Shown: piece by piece, positions 1-22,000 of the stretch
How positions within the stretch are numbered: the first letter of the stretch is position 1
Layout: each line of letters begins with the position of its first letter
Assembly (NCBI GenBank): GCA_013397455.1
Contig: VYZB01000342.1
Location: 262,272 to 326,271 of the forward strand
Direction: 5' to 3'
Length of the DNA stretch: 64,000 nucleotides
DNA from: Crotophaga sulcirostris
Lineage: Eukaryota; Chordata; Aves; Cuculiformes; Crotophagidae
The notes under the pieces: model-generated
The model's input: only the letters and a program-made list of their open reading frames with translations
What the model was told of the DNA's origin: nothing
The model's database searches: none
Program-made: the position numbers and the translations under genes

Positions 1-3000
1 TTACATACACACACAGACACCCAGCACATGTCTGACCCTGCAGGAGACAGAACAGAGAGGAGGATGACAAATATCAACCAACAGCCACATTTTTAAGAAC
101 CTAGGTGAAGGTGCCAGCCCTTGGTAAGACAGATTGACAGGGCCTTTAAGTTCTAAGTGGAATTCCTCCTCCCTCCCTTTCCCTTCAAAGCTGTCATGAA
201 AGAGAATGATTTAGATTCACAATTACACTTGGGACCTACCTACTTGCTAAAAAAAAAAAAAATAGGTCACTTGGATTAGCATATGTTGAAATTTGCATTT
301 GATTATTATTCACATCCATCTTACTCAGTACTTGAGTATATTTAGTTCCACTAAACTGTAAAAGATGAAAAACAGAATAGGGATTACCTTTCTTTCTACT
401 AAGGCAGCTCAAGTTGGTTTCTTGAAGACAGCTACAAAGTTGAGTTAATCTAGAAAAGAACAATCTGTAAAAGTTCATACACAGGAACTGCATCGAGTAC
501 ATCATCATGGGTCTGCAGAAACAATATTTAAGTAGTTTACCTTGTTCTTAATGACTTCTCCTCCTTCCTTTACCCCTTAGGGTAAAGGATTTCCCTCTAA
601 ACTGGGAAAATGAAACAAAAACTATCCTGCAGTAGAGACAGAATTGAAAAAAAACAACCAGAACTCAAGCATCCACCTTAAGAACAAGAGTCGTCTCCCT
701 CAGTGCTGGATGCACTTTGTGATTAACAGTGAGAGCAGGTTGGGAGTCAATATTAAAGAAAACAGACCAGAGTTAACATCCACTGTACAGCCAGAGTGGA
801 CTCAGATGTTCTCCAGCAGTTCAGCTTTTAGACAGCAAGACAAAAAAAGGGATAGTCAAAAGAACAATTGACTCATTTCTTTTTATCTTTTATTATGAGC
901 TAATACCAGGATGACATTCAGATGTCAGGATGGCACAATTAAGACAGTCTTGGTAGGAATTATTCCAGCATTCCCAAAATTACAATTTAGTACACGAATG
1001 GCATCAAATGTATGCGTCACTCCCACAGAGAAAAATTATGAAATTCAGAATATCTTATACCAGAATCGTTTCTGCATTAAATGGGAAAAGAAAAACTGCT
1101 GGTAACACAGCTGACCTATAAACCTTTTGTGATAATGACCTGCAGAACAAAGTATTTCCCTATTTAACATCTAGTAAAAAAAAATATGACTTTTGTTCAA
1201 GTTTAAGATTTAATACTTTTATATGGTTAGCCACAACAGGTATTAACCTCAGTTTTACTATATTTTTGTAATGCTACAAAAATCCTATAAAATCAAATTA
1301 TAGTGAATTTTTCAGTGATTATAATTAAAAAAGCGCAGCTTGTACAAAATAAAAAAAATAAGATTCTATACTCTAATGAAAAATTTAAGACATTTTTAAA
1401 TGAACAAAAGAAAGCACTTGTTAAGCTCTCCAATATTCAATGCATTCTGCACTTATCTGAAATAGCCAGACAGGAGCTAGAACTCCACCCCCCTTAGTTC
1501 ACAACTAGTAATTTTGACACTATTATATATATATAGAGGATCTATGTCTGATATTTTTACAAATAAATACAGGATAAACCATATTGCATAGTGTGTGCTT
1601 GCTGTCTGAGTCACACTCCAAAAGTTTCACAGTTCTAGTAGGGAATTAAACTTATAATCTATGGGATGAGACATTGACAGTACATGAAATTTTATTTTAA
1701 ACCCGATGAATTGTATCTGTAATTAATCAGTGAACTCAGACAAACAACTCTTGCCATTCTTGCCAGCCATATTAAACCAATTCTACTGGACGATTCTATC
1801 CAGCCAACCAAAAACCAACTGTTAGCTGTATAGGACCAAGAGATTTATATATTTTTTATAAACTAAGTTCCTTTATACTCAGTAAACATGTTAGGAAACC
1901 TGTGTTAACAAGTGGCACAGAGAGGCACTGCTTGAAGTGTTGCTTATTTGCAAAAATGCATAATACAAACACACGTGAGCTCTTTGATTTCAGTTTCACA
2001 ACATGTCACCAGCGGCCCCATTGCCATTTTTCATTTGGTAATCTTCCAGTACCATTTATGTCACTGTGAGGGAACTTCATTTTCCTTATAAAACTAAAAA
2101 AAAAGAAATTTTCCAACAAAAGGCTTACCAGAAAAGAAAAAAAAAACCCACAGTAATTTTTTCTCAGTCATAACCGTCTTTTTTTGTTGGTTCTTTGTTA
2201 GAATCAACGATATCACTGAATCCTTCCGACTTGCGAATTTTTAGCAAACAGCACTCTGATTGGATTCCACATGCTTAGAGAGTTTTATGGCTTGGATCCT
2301 ATGGCTCAAAAAGATTCAGTATACACAGAGTAAGCAGAATCTATAAAATATCCCTACTGTTGTGAAACACCAGAAGTAGACTTTGCACAGTTTGACTAAA
2401 GATAATGCAACGTGTGGCAGGCAAAAAGTGACAGGACTTGTATGCAGTTGCATGATCATATACACACACACACACACCATACACACTCTACCTAGTGTAA
2501 AGCTCTGCAGATATTAACCCTTTCACCAGCTATGTTCATGGAAATGCTTTCTTTAAGGCAGGAAGTATTTAAGGAAGGTAAAGTTACCTTTATTTTATTC
2601 TTTGTACCTGTAAGTCATTTGTACAGATTGTGACAATTTCAAAAACATAAATAGTGTCCTTAGAACATGTTTCCTAAATTAAGTTGCTAAAGTTCTGACC
2701 CGCTGTGGAAGACATTCACTGAAAGGCCATTTGACGCTTTTCTTGTAAAATCAGCAAATTTATTGCCCCAGCATAGAAAAAAATCTTAATAAATTTAGAA
2801 ATGTGTAATGACAGGGAACTCCCATAAGCAAAATTTTATTAAAAAAAAAAGCCTCAAATTCTTACCCACTAGTTACAAAAAGTTTTCTTTCCTTATGCCA
2901 TGTAGAATTTGTATGCATCTCCTGTGGTATCTCCTGTATGTTTCTACTGATCTTGTACTCCGATGCACTTTTTCCTGATCTTTTTTATGGGTAAGAATCT

Positions 3001-3933
3001 CAATGTACTCAGCGGTCTCCATCTGAGTGACTAGCGTAGACAAAAGTGATGTTTCCCTGTGAAATGTCTGCTGAGGACAAGGATGAAATAAGCAGGACGT
3101 GTGTGTGTGAGCCCATGGCTTCCAGTTAAGCCTAGAATATAGCAGCATTGCTCTTTGATTAGATCCACTTGTCTTTGCAGGAACAGGTATTTCAGCTGGA
3201 TAAGCAACTGAAACAGTTCTCTTCCCACCCCACATTGCCAAGCTGGTAACTGAGTGATTCACTTATTGATTTGTTGTTTCATGAGGAGAAGAATCAGAAC
3301 TAGAGCCTTTACTTTCTTCACAGCAACCAATTATTTTTGCAATTTTAATTTTGGGATACTTTCCATAATGAGCTGAATCAAAAAATCTATTTGAAAAATA
3401 TATATTTTTATATATATAAAAAACTCACTATGTTTTGAATGTGAAATACCAATTTTATCTTTCATCTTTGATTCCACCCCATTGTAGGAAACAGCTTAAC
3501 CAAGCTTGCATGCTAATTACTCCTCTGACGCAAGCATATAGGCATTTCATACTTTGCCTAGTGAAAGGGCTAACGCTCCTTGACACATTCACAACTAGAC
3601 CGGTGATTCTGAAGCAACATCCTGACCCTTAATACTGTCAGTTTCAAGCGATCAAGCTGAAAAATCCTTGATAAGGTGAGAAGATGCCACTGCGAATCAG
3701 TTAGATGATGTGCCTAGAGTTCTGCAATACCATTTTCTAAAGTTTTTTATGCACCATTGATTGACAGAAAAAAATCCATTTGTCTTTGCTTTCCAAGTCG
3801 CTCTGTGCAATGACTGACTCTTTGATACTGTCACTTTTTAAAAGTAAACCATACAAGCCCTCGTATTTCAACTTCAAGGGGGCTTAGGTCCGTTCTTTGT
3901 TTTCCACCTTCAAAGGCTTAAAAAATTGTGTCG
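1..3933 (-). other. RPS6KB1: RPS6KB1 3' UTR and 3' flank
   Basis: No coding exon was found on either strand. Reverse-strand AATAAA poly(A) signals, read as TTTATT on the plus strand, occur at 2835-2840, 2759-2764, 2589-2599 (two overlapping), 1691-1696 and 889-894, so the UTR could be about 1.1 to 3.0 kb long. The convergent neighbour in human, RNFT1, was not recognised here. A short CA repeat sits near 2461-2478. ORFs of 65-129 codons in this stretch show no family resemblance. Confidence 0.6.
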
Positions 3934-13430
<9,497 letters not shown>

Positions 13431-16275
13431 CTGGGGATGGGAGGGGTAGAAGGAGGATTAATTATAACAAACAACAAAAAAGCAGTGTTAAAAATAAATG
13501 CACTGATGTGTATTAAAACTTCTTAAACTATAGATATAAAAAAATTCTATATATAATTGCAATTTCTATTATATAATTAAACAAGTCTAAAGGTCAGGAA
13601 TAATAAATTATCAGCCAAAGATAAGAAATCTACAGAATTTGCAAGATGTGCAATAGTTCCACATAACTCAAACAATGACAGAGGGACCCACTCTTGATTG
13701 ACTGCATTGCTACTCAGTTGCTTAAATGTTAGAGGTAAGGATTTCACATCCCCTGGGGTGATTCTGGGAAATGTTCAGGTACTGCATTTTTCCTTCCAGT
13801 TGCTCCTACATACAAATTTTGAAATCCCATTACAGTACTAAGCAAATTAGAACAATGTAAAGATTATGTGAATAGATGAACTGGGATTCATACGCACTAG
13901 AAATAAATAATCTATGGAAAAGGTTTTATTAGTCTATATGGGTAATGATCAAATCCCAATAGTAAGGAAAGAATTAATCTTTACTCTGACATTAAATACC
14001 TTTCCTGACCAATAATCATTTAGATAGATTAATGCACACAGATATTACTAAAGTAGGTTCAAGCACTTCACCACCAGAATGAGTCACCATTAAAGAATGT
14101 AGTTCAATTCTGAAGAGATATTTTCAACTTGATCCCTTATGCAAGATAATGCTTCCCTATAATTGTGGCTCTACATAAGAGAATTGCAAACCAAGCAGAT
14201 AGCAGGAATGGATACAAACAGAACTTCATGGGCAAGCTTCTAATGAGCTTAGACTATACCTTAGCATTCTTATTTTCTAAAACGTGCATAAAATAACAAC
14301 TGTGAGTTAGTGAGAAACAGCCTGGAATCTACAGCCTGAACACAGATACACTGAGTGATGTGTGAAATTCAAAGAACCAGAAAGGAAAAAAACATTGATA
14401 TCTGCAAAAAAGCAGACCAAGCCAGGGAGTGCGTTTCAAAATATAATGTAAGTGAAAACACTAACCACAATCAGAATCTTTCAATAGCTTCGAAACCATT
14501 TAAACATTAAAGTTTACTGAGGCTGGTTTATTTTGGTGGGGGATCTAGAGGGGAATTTAACTCCTGGTTCCACCTACTGGCACCACAAGCAATTACGGAG
14601 TCCAAAAGTTCAAGTTTGTTTCCAGGTCAGGGAGTTGCTGGCTCCTGTCCTCCTGGTAACATTTATTAAGAGAAATCCAGCTCATCGACATCTGTTTCAC
14701 AATAAAACCCACTCAAGCTGCCCTTGACCCTATCCTTAGCAGCCAACAAATGAAAAAAAACTTCAGCAAACATGGAGAATAAACATCCACCACGTTCCCA
14801 GAACAACAACTCAAGTTGCCCAATGGTTCTGGCAGTTTACACAGCTTTTCTTGCCCCTGTGAACTATGGCTTTCATTCTCAGAGCCTTGAATAAAATTCA
14901 CTTTAGACTCCATCCTGCTATTTTAAGGATTTTACAAAACCAAGAAATGCAATGGTATTCTGTCTGGAAGGTTTGCAGACCTTCAACTATACTTATTGAT
15001 TACAAACACAAACATTAAGGCTGGTTTATTCACTGTAATAATTAATGCAAGCAATCACAAGGTTTGAGTAAACTCCATTTAAATGATTCTTTGGATTTTC
15101 TAGATTGGCTGTGCCTATTCAAAAACTGTTTGGGAGGTACCAGGGACCAACACCACAGAGACTGAACAAGATAGTCCAGACTTATACCTCGCTCCCTTCC
15201 AGTTTAATGACCTCAACTGCTCTGTTCTACAGTGTTTTTCCCATCCCTGCAAGACACACACAATGCCCACAGAGGTAACTTCCAGTGAAACATTTTTCCC
15301 CTTACACTTTCCTGACACTCCCTCTTCTTTCCCGCTCTTACATTCCCTGCTTTTCAGTTGTGTTTTCATTTCAAGACCATTCTTGCCAACTTTTATCTGT
15401 TTTCCAAAAGGCACCCAAGAACCAAATCAGGTTGCCAATGCACTTTCATGCCTGTAGTTGTGCCATAAAAATTTCAGCCACAGCCACTTTTTCAAAATCC
15501 ATAATAACTAATGATTTTTTTAATTGTTCCCAGGGACTCATTGTTGGAACATGGCAGAGAACAAATTTGATTTTCTTGCCACCCCCCTTAGAATCTGTTC
15601 TTGGCAACATTAGCAGCGTGATGCAAGCGACATTTTTTTAAGCCGAGTACTTTATTGATTATTGAGGTGACAGACGGTGATTTTTGCCTGCAGGTTGAAA
15701 AGCGTTCCAGCCTTCAGCTGTCAAACAATGTCTCTACAGTTTACATGCAGTGTGGGTGTTCCAACTGTGATCCAGCGGATCTGGTTGTCTCAAAGGCTCC
15801 AAGAATACCATTAGTATTTAAACAGCAAAAAAACAAGCGCGGTAGCCGTTTAAGCAGCAGCGAACATTTAATACACAAAACAATGTAAAAAGCAATGGCA
15901 GCACTGGAGAAATACAAAGAGAGATCTTGTAAGAAAATTCCCCCAAATCCTTCACAGAATCTGTATGAACATTACAAAATTGCAAAGATTCCAAGCTGAA
16001 CTGATTATGGCAGCAAGGGATGGGGACGTGTGCTGATCCCCACAGACACTGGGGTAAATTTTGGGGTTGGATTCGATGATCCTTGTGGGTCCCCTCCAGC
16101 CCAGGGCACTCAGTGACTCTGCCTGCCGCAGCATTTTAAAGCTCTGCGTTTAATTTTGGCGCTACAGCAACGCCTTTACACGGTTCCAGAACCATCAGCG
16201 TTTCTGCACTGACGTTCAAACATGTGACGAGATTAAAAAAAAAAATTAAAAAAATAAAAAAAACCCCACACAAAA
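13431..16275 (-). other. RPS6KB1: RPS6KB1 intron 1, gene-proximal part
   Basis: Runs from exon 2 to the assembly gap, where exon 1 should lie. AT-rich over most of its length and turning more CpG-containing after about 16140. Contains one CR1 fragment near 16055. ORFs at 15115-15888 have no recognisable content. Confidence 0.8.
16055..16121 (+). repeat. CR1 LINE 3'-end fragment
   Basis: The stretch TTGGGGTTGGATTCGATGAT followed by CCTTGTGGGTCCCCTCCAGCC matches the familiar avian CR1 3' UTR wording in plus orientation. It lacks the terminal ATTCTATGA octamers in good form. Confidence 0.75.
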
Positions 16276-17246
16276 NNNNNNNNNNNNNNNNNNNNNNNNN
16301 NNNNNNNNNNNNNNNNNNNNNNNNNNNNNNNNNNNNNNNNNNNNNNNNNNNNNNNNNNNNNNNNNNNNNNNNNNNNNNNNNNNNNNNNNNNNNNNNNNNN
16401 NNNNNNNNNNNNNNNNNNNNNNNNNNNNNNNNNNNNNNNNNNNNNNNNNNNNNNNNNNNNNNNNNNNNNNNNNNNNNNNNNNNNNNNNNNNNNNNNNNNN
16501 NNNNNNNNNNNNNNNNNNNNNNNNNNNNNNNNNNNNNNNNNNNNNNNNNNNNNNNNNNNNNNNNNNNNNNNNNNNNNNNNNNNNNNNNNNNNNNNNNNNN
16601 NNNNNNNNNNNNNNNNNNNNNNNNNNNNNNNNNNNNNNNNNNNNNNNNNNNNNNNNNNNNNNNNNNNNNNNNNNNNNNNNNNNNNNNNNNNNNNNNNNNN
16701 NNNNNNNNNNNNNNNNNNNNNNNNNNNNNNNNNNNNNNNNNNNNNNNNNNNNNNNNNNNNNNNNNNNNNNNNNNNNNNNNNNNNNNNNNNNNNNNNNNNN
16801 NNNNNNNNNNNNNNNNNNNNNNNNNNNNNNNNNNNNNNNNNNNNNNNNNNNNNNNNNNNNNNNNNNNNNNNNNNNNNNNNNNNNNNNNNNNNNNNNNNNN
16901 NNNNNNNNNNNNNNNNNNNNNNNNNNNNNNNNNNNNNNNNNNNNNNNNNNNNNNNNNNNNNNNNNNNNNNNNNNNNNNNNNNNNNNNNNNNNNNNNNNNN
17001 NNNNNNNNNNNNNNNNNNNNNNNNNNNNNNNNNNNNNNNNNNNNNNNNNNNNNNNNNNNNNNNNNNNNNNNNNNNNNNNNNNNNNNNNNNNNNNNNNNNN
17101 NNNNNNNNNNNNNNNNNNNNNNNNNNNNNNNNNNNNNNNNNNNNNNNNNNNNNNNNNNNNNNNNNNNNNNNNNNNNNNNNNNNNNNNNNNNNNNNNNNNN
17201 NNNNNNNNNNNNNNNNNNNNNNNNNNNNNNNNNNNNNNNNNNNNNN
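16276..17246. other. Assembly gap (971 N)
   Basis: A run of N between A-rich sequence on the left and GC-rich sequence on the right. By position it should contain RPS6KB1 exon 1 (MRRRRRRDGF-type start, TOS motif) and most of the promoter shared with TUBD1. GC-rich bird promoters are often missing from assemblies, which fits. The ORFs that span it are artefacts. Confidence 0.97.
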
Positions 17247-17480
17247 CGGGGGCGAGAGAAAAAGGCTGGGAGGGAAGGGAGGTGGTGGGCAGCACCGTGA
17301 ACTTGGTGGCCCCGCAGGCCCTGTCAGCACGGCGGAGCCCGAGGGGCCTCCCCGCGGCGGGGGGAGGGCACGGGCGGGTCGGTACCACACGCGTGGGTTC
17401 GGCATCAGCCTTTCCTTCGAGTAATTTACGGGTTTATTTCCCTCCCACGGTGAGGAACATCTCGGCTTTGCTGTAACACA
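17247..17480. promoter_or_regulatory. CpG-island edge of the RPS6KB1/TUBD1 bidirectional promoter
   Basis: Very GC-rich with many CpGs (CCCGCGGCGGGGGGAGGGC, ACACGCGTGGG, CGGGCGGGTCGG), in sharp contrast with the AT-rich surroundings. It lies between the divergent RPS6KB1 and TUBD1. It may include a non-coding first exon of TUBD1; CCCACG followed by GTGAGG at 17450 is one possible donor, but this is inference. Confidence 0.7.
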
Positions 17481-17540
17481 CCTTGGGCCGTGAGGGGCAG
17501 GCGGGCAGCAGTGCTGAAATTAAGCACAGGGATCAAAAAT

Positions 17541-18088
17541 GTGGCCAGAAGGTGATTCTCCCCCTCTGGCGAGACCCAGCCTGTGTCCAGTTCTGGAATT
17601 CCCAACGTAAGAACGATCTGGAACTGCTGGAACAGGTCCAGAGGAGGCTACAAAGATGATCCCAGGGCTGGAGCCCCTCTGCTGTGAGGAGAGGCTGAGA
17701 GGGCTGGGGTTGTTCGGCCTGGAGAGAAGAAGGCTCTGGGGAGACCTAAGAGCAGCCTCCAGTGCTGAAAGGGGCTCCAGGAAAGCTGGGAAGGGGCTCT
17801 GTACAGGGGCCTGGAGTGACAGGATGAGGGGGAACGGCTTTAAGCTGAATGAGGGAAGACTGAGATTAGACATTAGGAAGGAATTCTTCACTACGAGGGT
17901 GGGGAGGCCCTGGCCCAGGTTGCCCAGAGCAGTGGTGGCTGCCCCATCCCTGGAGGTGTTCCAGGCCAGGTTGGATGGGGCTTGGAGCCCCCTGACCCAG
18001 TGGGAGGTGTCCCTGCCCATGGCAGAGGGGGTGGAACTGGATGGGCTTTAAGGACCCTTCCAACCTGAACCATTCTGTGATTCTATGA
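17541..18088 (+). mobile_element. CR1 LINE, 5'-truncated copy with 3' end
   Basis: About 550 bases in plus orientation. Visible CR1 phrases include GATCCCAGGGCTGGAGCCCC, CTCTGCTGTGAGGAGAGGCT, GAGGGGCTCTGTACAGGGGC-like text, TAGACATTAGGAAGGAATTC and CTGGAGGTGTTCCAGGCCAG. It ends with CATTCTGTGATTCTATGA, the CR1 terminal repeat. Only the reverse-transcriptase C-terminal end and 3' UTR remain, so it cannot move. It lies in the presumed first intron of TUBD1, next to the promoter. The ORFs in it are fragments. Confidence 0.95.
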
Positions 18089-18879
18089 AAAATAGCACAT
18101 AACTGCCTGCAAAATGCAGCAGGATTGAGTTACAGGGCACTGGCAGTTATCCAAGGAATGCTGCTGCTGCAGGAGTGCTCAGGCACAGCCGGGATGATAG
18201 TGGTAAATAGCAGCCCAGAATAATGAAGTGAGTTTAAAAAAAATTGACCTTGTTTCTGTGAAAGGACAATAGAAAAGTGAGAAAACAGAGCTACTGCAGA
18301 ATGCTGAGTGGGGAAAAAAGATGTCAAAACATACCAGTACTGAATCAAAAACTTTTCTGTCTGTGGTGGAAACAAGAGGAATGCTCTAGGGAATCCTTTT
18401 GTTGCCTCAGCAGATTTTGGCATCAGGCCCATTGCAGTACAGGACTGGAAATCAGCTAGAATTTTTAATGGGCTTCACATTGCTCCAGGCATATGGTACT
18501 TTCTTGTTATGCCTATTATGTTTTTACAGCCTAATCCCATAACTATTGGAGTTATTTGGTTCTATCCTGCCTTACTATGCAAAAGTAAGAAAACAGAGAC
18601 TTTGCATGTTGTGTGGTTCATTTTAGCCCCTTTCAAACTTACAGTGACAGTAAAGGCACTGATTTTCTGTAAACTGCCATCTGCATTCTTCTGACATTCA
18701 AAAGAAAGTGCTGACAGCAGCTTTTTCCCCAGAAACAGCCCATGGTTGTAGCATAGCCTTTTCCTTCTCACTAGATGTTCTCAAAAATTGCATAACAGAT
18801 CAGAAATCTACTTGTCACAACTTTTCTTCCCTTTATTTGCCATAGTTACTAAAGGCATACTTCTCTTTTTTTTTTTTAG
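18089..18879 (+). other. TUBD1: TUBD1 presumed 5' intron
   Basis: Sequence between the CR1 copy and the acceptor before the first coding exon. A polypyrimidine tract ending TTTTTTTTAG at 18879 marks the acceptor. No other feature was recognised. Confidence 0.65.
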
Positions 18880-18903
18880 GCTTAAATTACAAAGTGAATA
18901 AGA

Positions 18904-19075
18904 ATGTCAATAGTCACAGTCCAGCTCGGTCAGTGTGGTAACCAGATTGGGCATGAGGTGTTTAACACTATCTGCGGCGATGTCCATGGCACACATGGGT
19001 TGTGTTCCAAGAAGGAGAATAAATCCTACCACAATGCTTGCAAAGAACGATTTTTCAGTGAGGAGGACTCTGAAG
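18904..19075 (+). CDS. TUBD1: TUBD1 coding exon 1
   Basis: 172 coding bases, residues 1-57 and one base of V58. The acceptor TTTTTTTAG ends at 18879, so the exon begins at 18880 with a 24-base 5' UTR portion. Contains GQCGNQIG; ends FFSEEDSE. Donor GTAGGA. Confidence 0.96.
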
Positions 19076-22000
19076 GTAGGACATTTAAGTGTTTGTTTCC
19101 CACAGAGGGTCTGGTTTCCAGCCTAGTATAGACAAGAGGAGAGAAATATAAGCCTTTTACCTCCAGCTGAAGAATGAGTTTTAACTGTCACAGTCCTCTG
19201 CCTTCATGACATTGCTAACAAACATGGAAGCAAGATCAGTGCAGTAAAGTGTCTGAGGCCACAGAGCAAGTCTGCCAGTAACACAGCAGCAAACTGAGCT
19301 TATGGACATAAATATTTTTTCCTTCCAAGCATCTGCAGTTTCTACTGTAGATAGACTATACCATGGAGGAGGGCCCAGAGTATCTGAATTTGGTGTTATC
19401 AAACACCTTCAGTGGTTTCTTTCCTGAAAGATCTATGGTCTCTAGAGTTTAGATTTGTCTTTAGAACAATAGATTGTACTCCAGAAATCCAGACCATTTC
19501 CATGCCCTGTTTTCTGTACCTGCCTGTGCTGTCCCACCCAGTTAATGTTTTGGCTTATGAAGGTGGGAGGAATACAATCTGGGCTGTGATGCAAGCCTAT
19601 CCATCTTACATTAACAAGTTCTAATACTGGCACATCATTCTTAGTTTTGTTTTTCTTCCTACCCAGTACCTGTTGCCCGAGCTGTGCTTGTTGACATGGA
19701 ACCTAAAGTAATCAGCCAGACCTTATCCACAGCTGCCAGGTCTGGCTCCTGGAAGTACGATGATGGGTCACACTTCTGTCAGAAGCAAGGGTCTGGGAAC
19801 AACTGGGCGAATGGGTATGAACAATCATTTCAAACTCCACTAAGGGAACTGTAGAGGCTAATGAGCTCTCTAAACTCTCTTGGAGTGGTACTATTGCAGC
19901 TGTGTGAGGTATAGAGTGGGTAACATTAACTTGATTTGTTTCTAAGTTAGAGTAGCAATATATATAGCAGGAAAATTTCTAAACTGCTTTTTGCAAAGTG
20001 AAAGTGGTATTTGCAGTGAAAATGTTTGAGAACAGAGTGAATGTATTTGAATGAAAAATAAGAAACAATAAGCACAGTTTATAAACAGCTGTTTTGCAAA
20101 ATGTCACAGCTTAGGATTGTTTACTGCATATAGAATGGGTGACTTAAGGCCAGATTATGTAAATAATATTAAGAAAAGTATCCTTTATGAATTAGCTTCA
20201 CCTCACTGCTTTGATTTTTATATAACCTGCCATGTGTTGCTGTTTTTTTATTCTCACTGTTTTTGTTTATTCAACAGTTATTCTGTTCACGGGCCTAGAC
20301 ACAAAGAAGTAATAATGAATCTTGTGCAAAAAGAGGCAGAGAAATGTGATCGACTCGGTGGATTTTTCACAATAATGAGCATGGCTGGTGGTACAGGATC
20401 TGGCTTGGGAGCATTTGTGACACAGTGTTTAAGAGATGCTTTTCCAACCTCATTTATACTAAACCATGTTATCTGGCCCTACGGCACTGGTGAGGTGAAT
20501 AATGTAATGTATTTGCCAGAGATATTCTACAAGTTTATATTCTCTCTTTCTATGAAAAAGCTCTGCTCCTCACCTCATTCTGCACTTTGGCAAAGAAAAT
20601 CAATCACTTCCTAAATCATAACTGAGGAAATTACAGTAGCCAGGGGATTAGAAACTATAGAGAAAGTTGTTTGATTCTCATTTGTATGTATTGTTTGTTT
20701 GTTTCCAGGTTATTGTTCAAAACTACAACTCTGTTTTGACTCTGTCACATCTGTACCAGTCATCAGATGCCCTTCTTGCTCATGAGAATGATGTCATCCA
20801 CAAGATCTGTGCTCAGCGCATGAATATTAAACAAATCTCCTTCAGGGATGTAAACCAAGTCATTGCACACCAGCTGGGGAGCGTTTTCCAGCCCACTTAC
20901 ACAGCAGAAGGTGGCTCACACTACAGCAGAAACCCATTAGGTATCTAACTGTAATATAGCTGTCCAATGCATCCTTGCAAATCTTTCTGTAGTAATTTCA
21001 TTTTGTGAATTTAAGTTGTTCAGTCTCCTTACTCAGTCAAGTATTTGCATACATCCCAAATTTTAGGATAGGAAAAATGAAGCAAAAGACTAAATCAGAA
21101 GTTCAATGACAAATGTGTAGCAGAGTCAAAAACAGATCCCCCCAGCTTCTGGTTTCATTCTTTACCAAAGAACCCCATTTCTCCTTTTTAAAGTGATTAC
21201 AGACACCCTTGTACTGATTTACATTTCAGGGGAAATTTGTGCAGGACAGTAATTTTGGACTGAGTTTTACATTTCACATTAGAAATTTATATAGACTGAA
21301 ACAACACCAAAGTTTTGTGTTTAGCTCAGACAGAAGACAGGCTAGCAGTCTCCTTGGTAGCAACAGGCTGATATATCTTTAAGGGACTAGAGAAAGTCAC
21401 CCATATTGCCAAGACTTTTGCTTGTAAAATTAAACTCTCACATCTGTCTGTCAATCTCCTTAGCAGTGTGTAGGGTCTTTGAGATGCTGAGACAGAGTAT
21501 AAAGTGAGACAAGCCTAAATTGTAAAATAAGAGCTACTAATGTGCTTGTATAGAACTCCGTAGTATGTAGCAAGTTTGCATTATTTTGTCTGATGTGTGT
21601 TGATATATTTGTCAAATTAAAACTTTATATAGCCTGCTTTGTTTCTTACCTTAAATTGTTAAATCTTTGTAAAACTCCTCACCCTCTTCTCCTATTTTAG
21701 TTAGCCTATGCAATATTTTTGTCAAATGTGAGCAGCTGTTAATTTCTTTTTTTCAGGAGACTTAATGGAGACGTTAGTTCCACATCCCGAATTCAAGATG
21801 TTGGGTCTTCGTAACATACCGCAGATGCCTGAAAACTCCCTTGCTTATAGCACATTCAGTTGGCCTGGACTCATCAAACATTTAAGGCAGATGCTCATCG
21901 CTAATGCTAAAATGGAGGAAGGTAAAAAGAATTCACTCATCTTCAGTATCCACCACTCTTTAAGCATATTTTTTTACAGATGAAATAAAGCTCTTTTTTT

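Noticed and set aside
1..900. Possible 3' end of RNFT1, the convergent neighbour in human
   Set aside because: No RING-domain C-terminus or other RNFT1 residues could be read on the plus strand; it probably lies beyond the left edge.
16224..17405. Three ORFs of 358-390 codons
   Set aside because: They are almost entirely N from the assembly gap.
17520..18073. Several ORFs of 60-166 codons on both strands
   Set aside because: All lie in the CR1 copy, which is truncated; they are not host genes.
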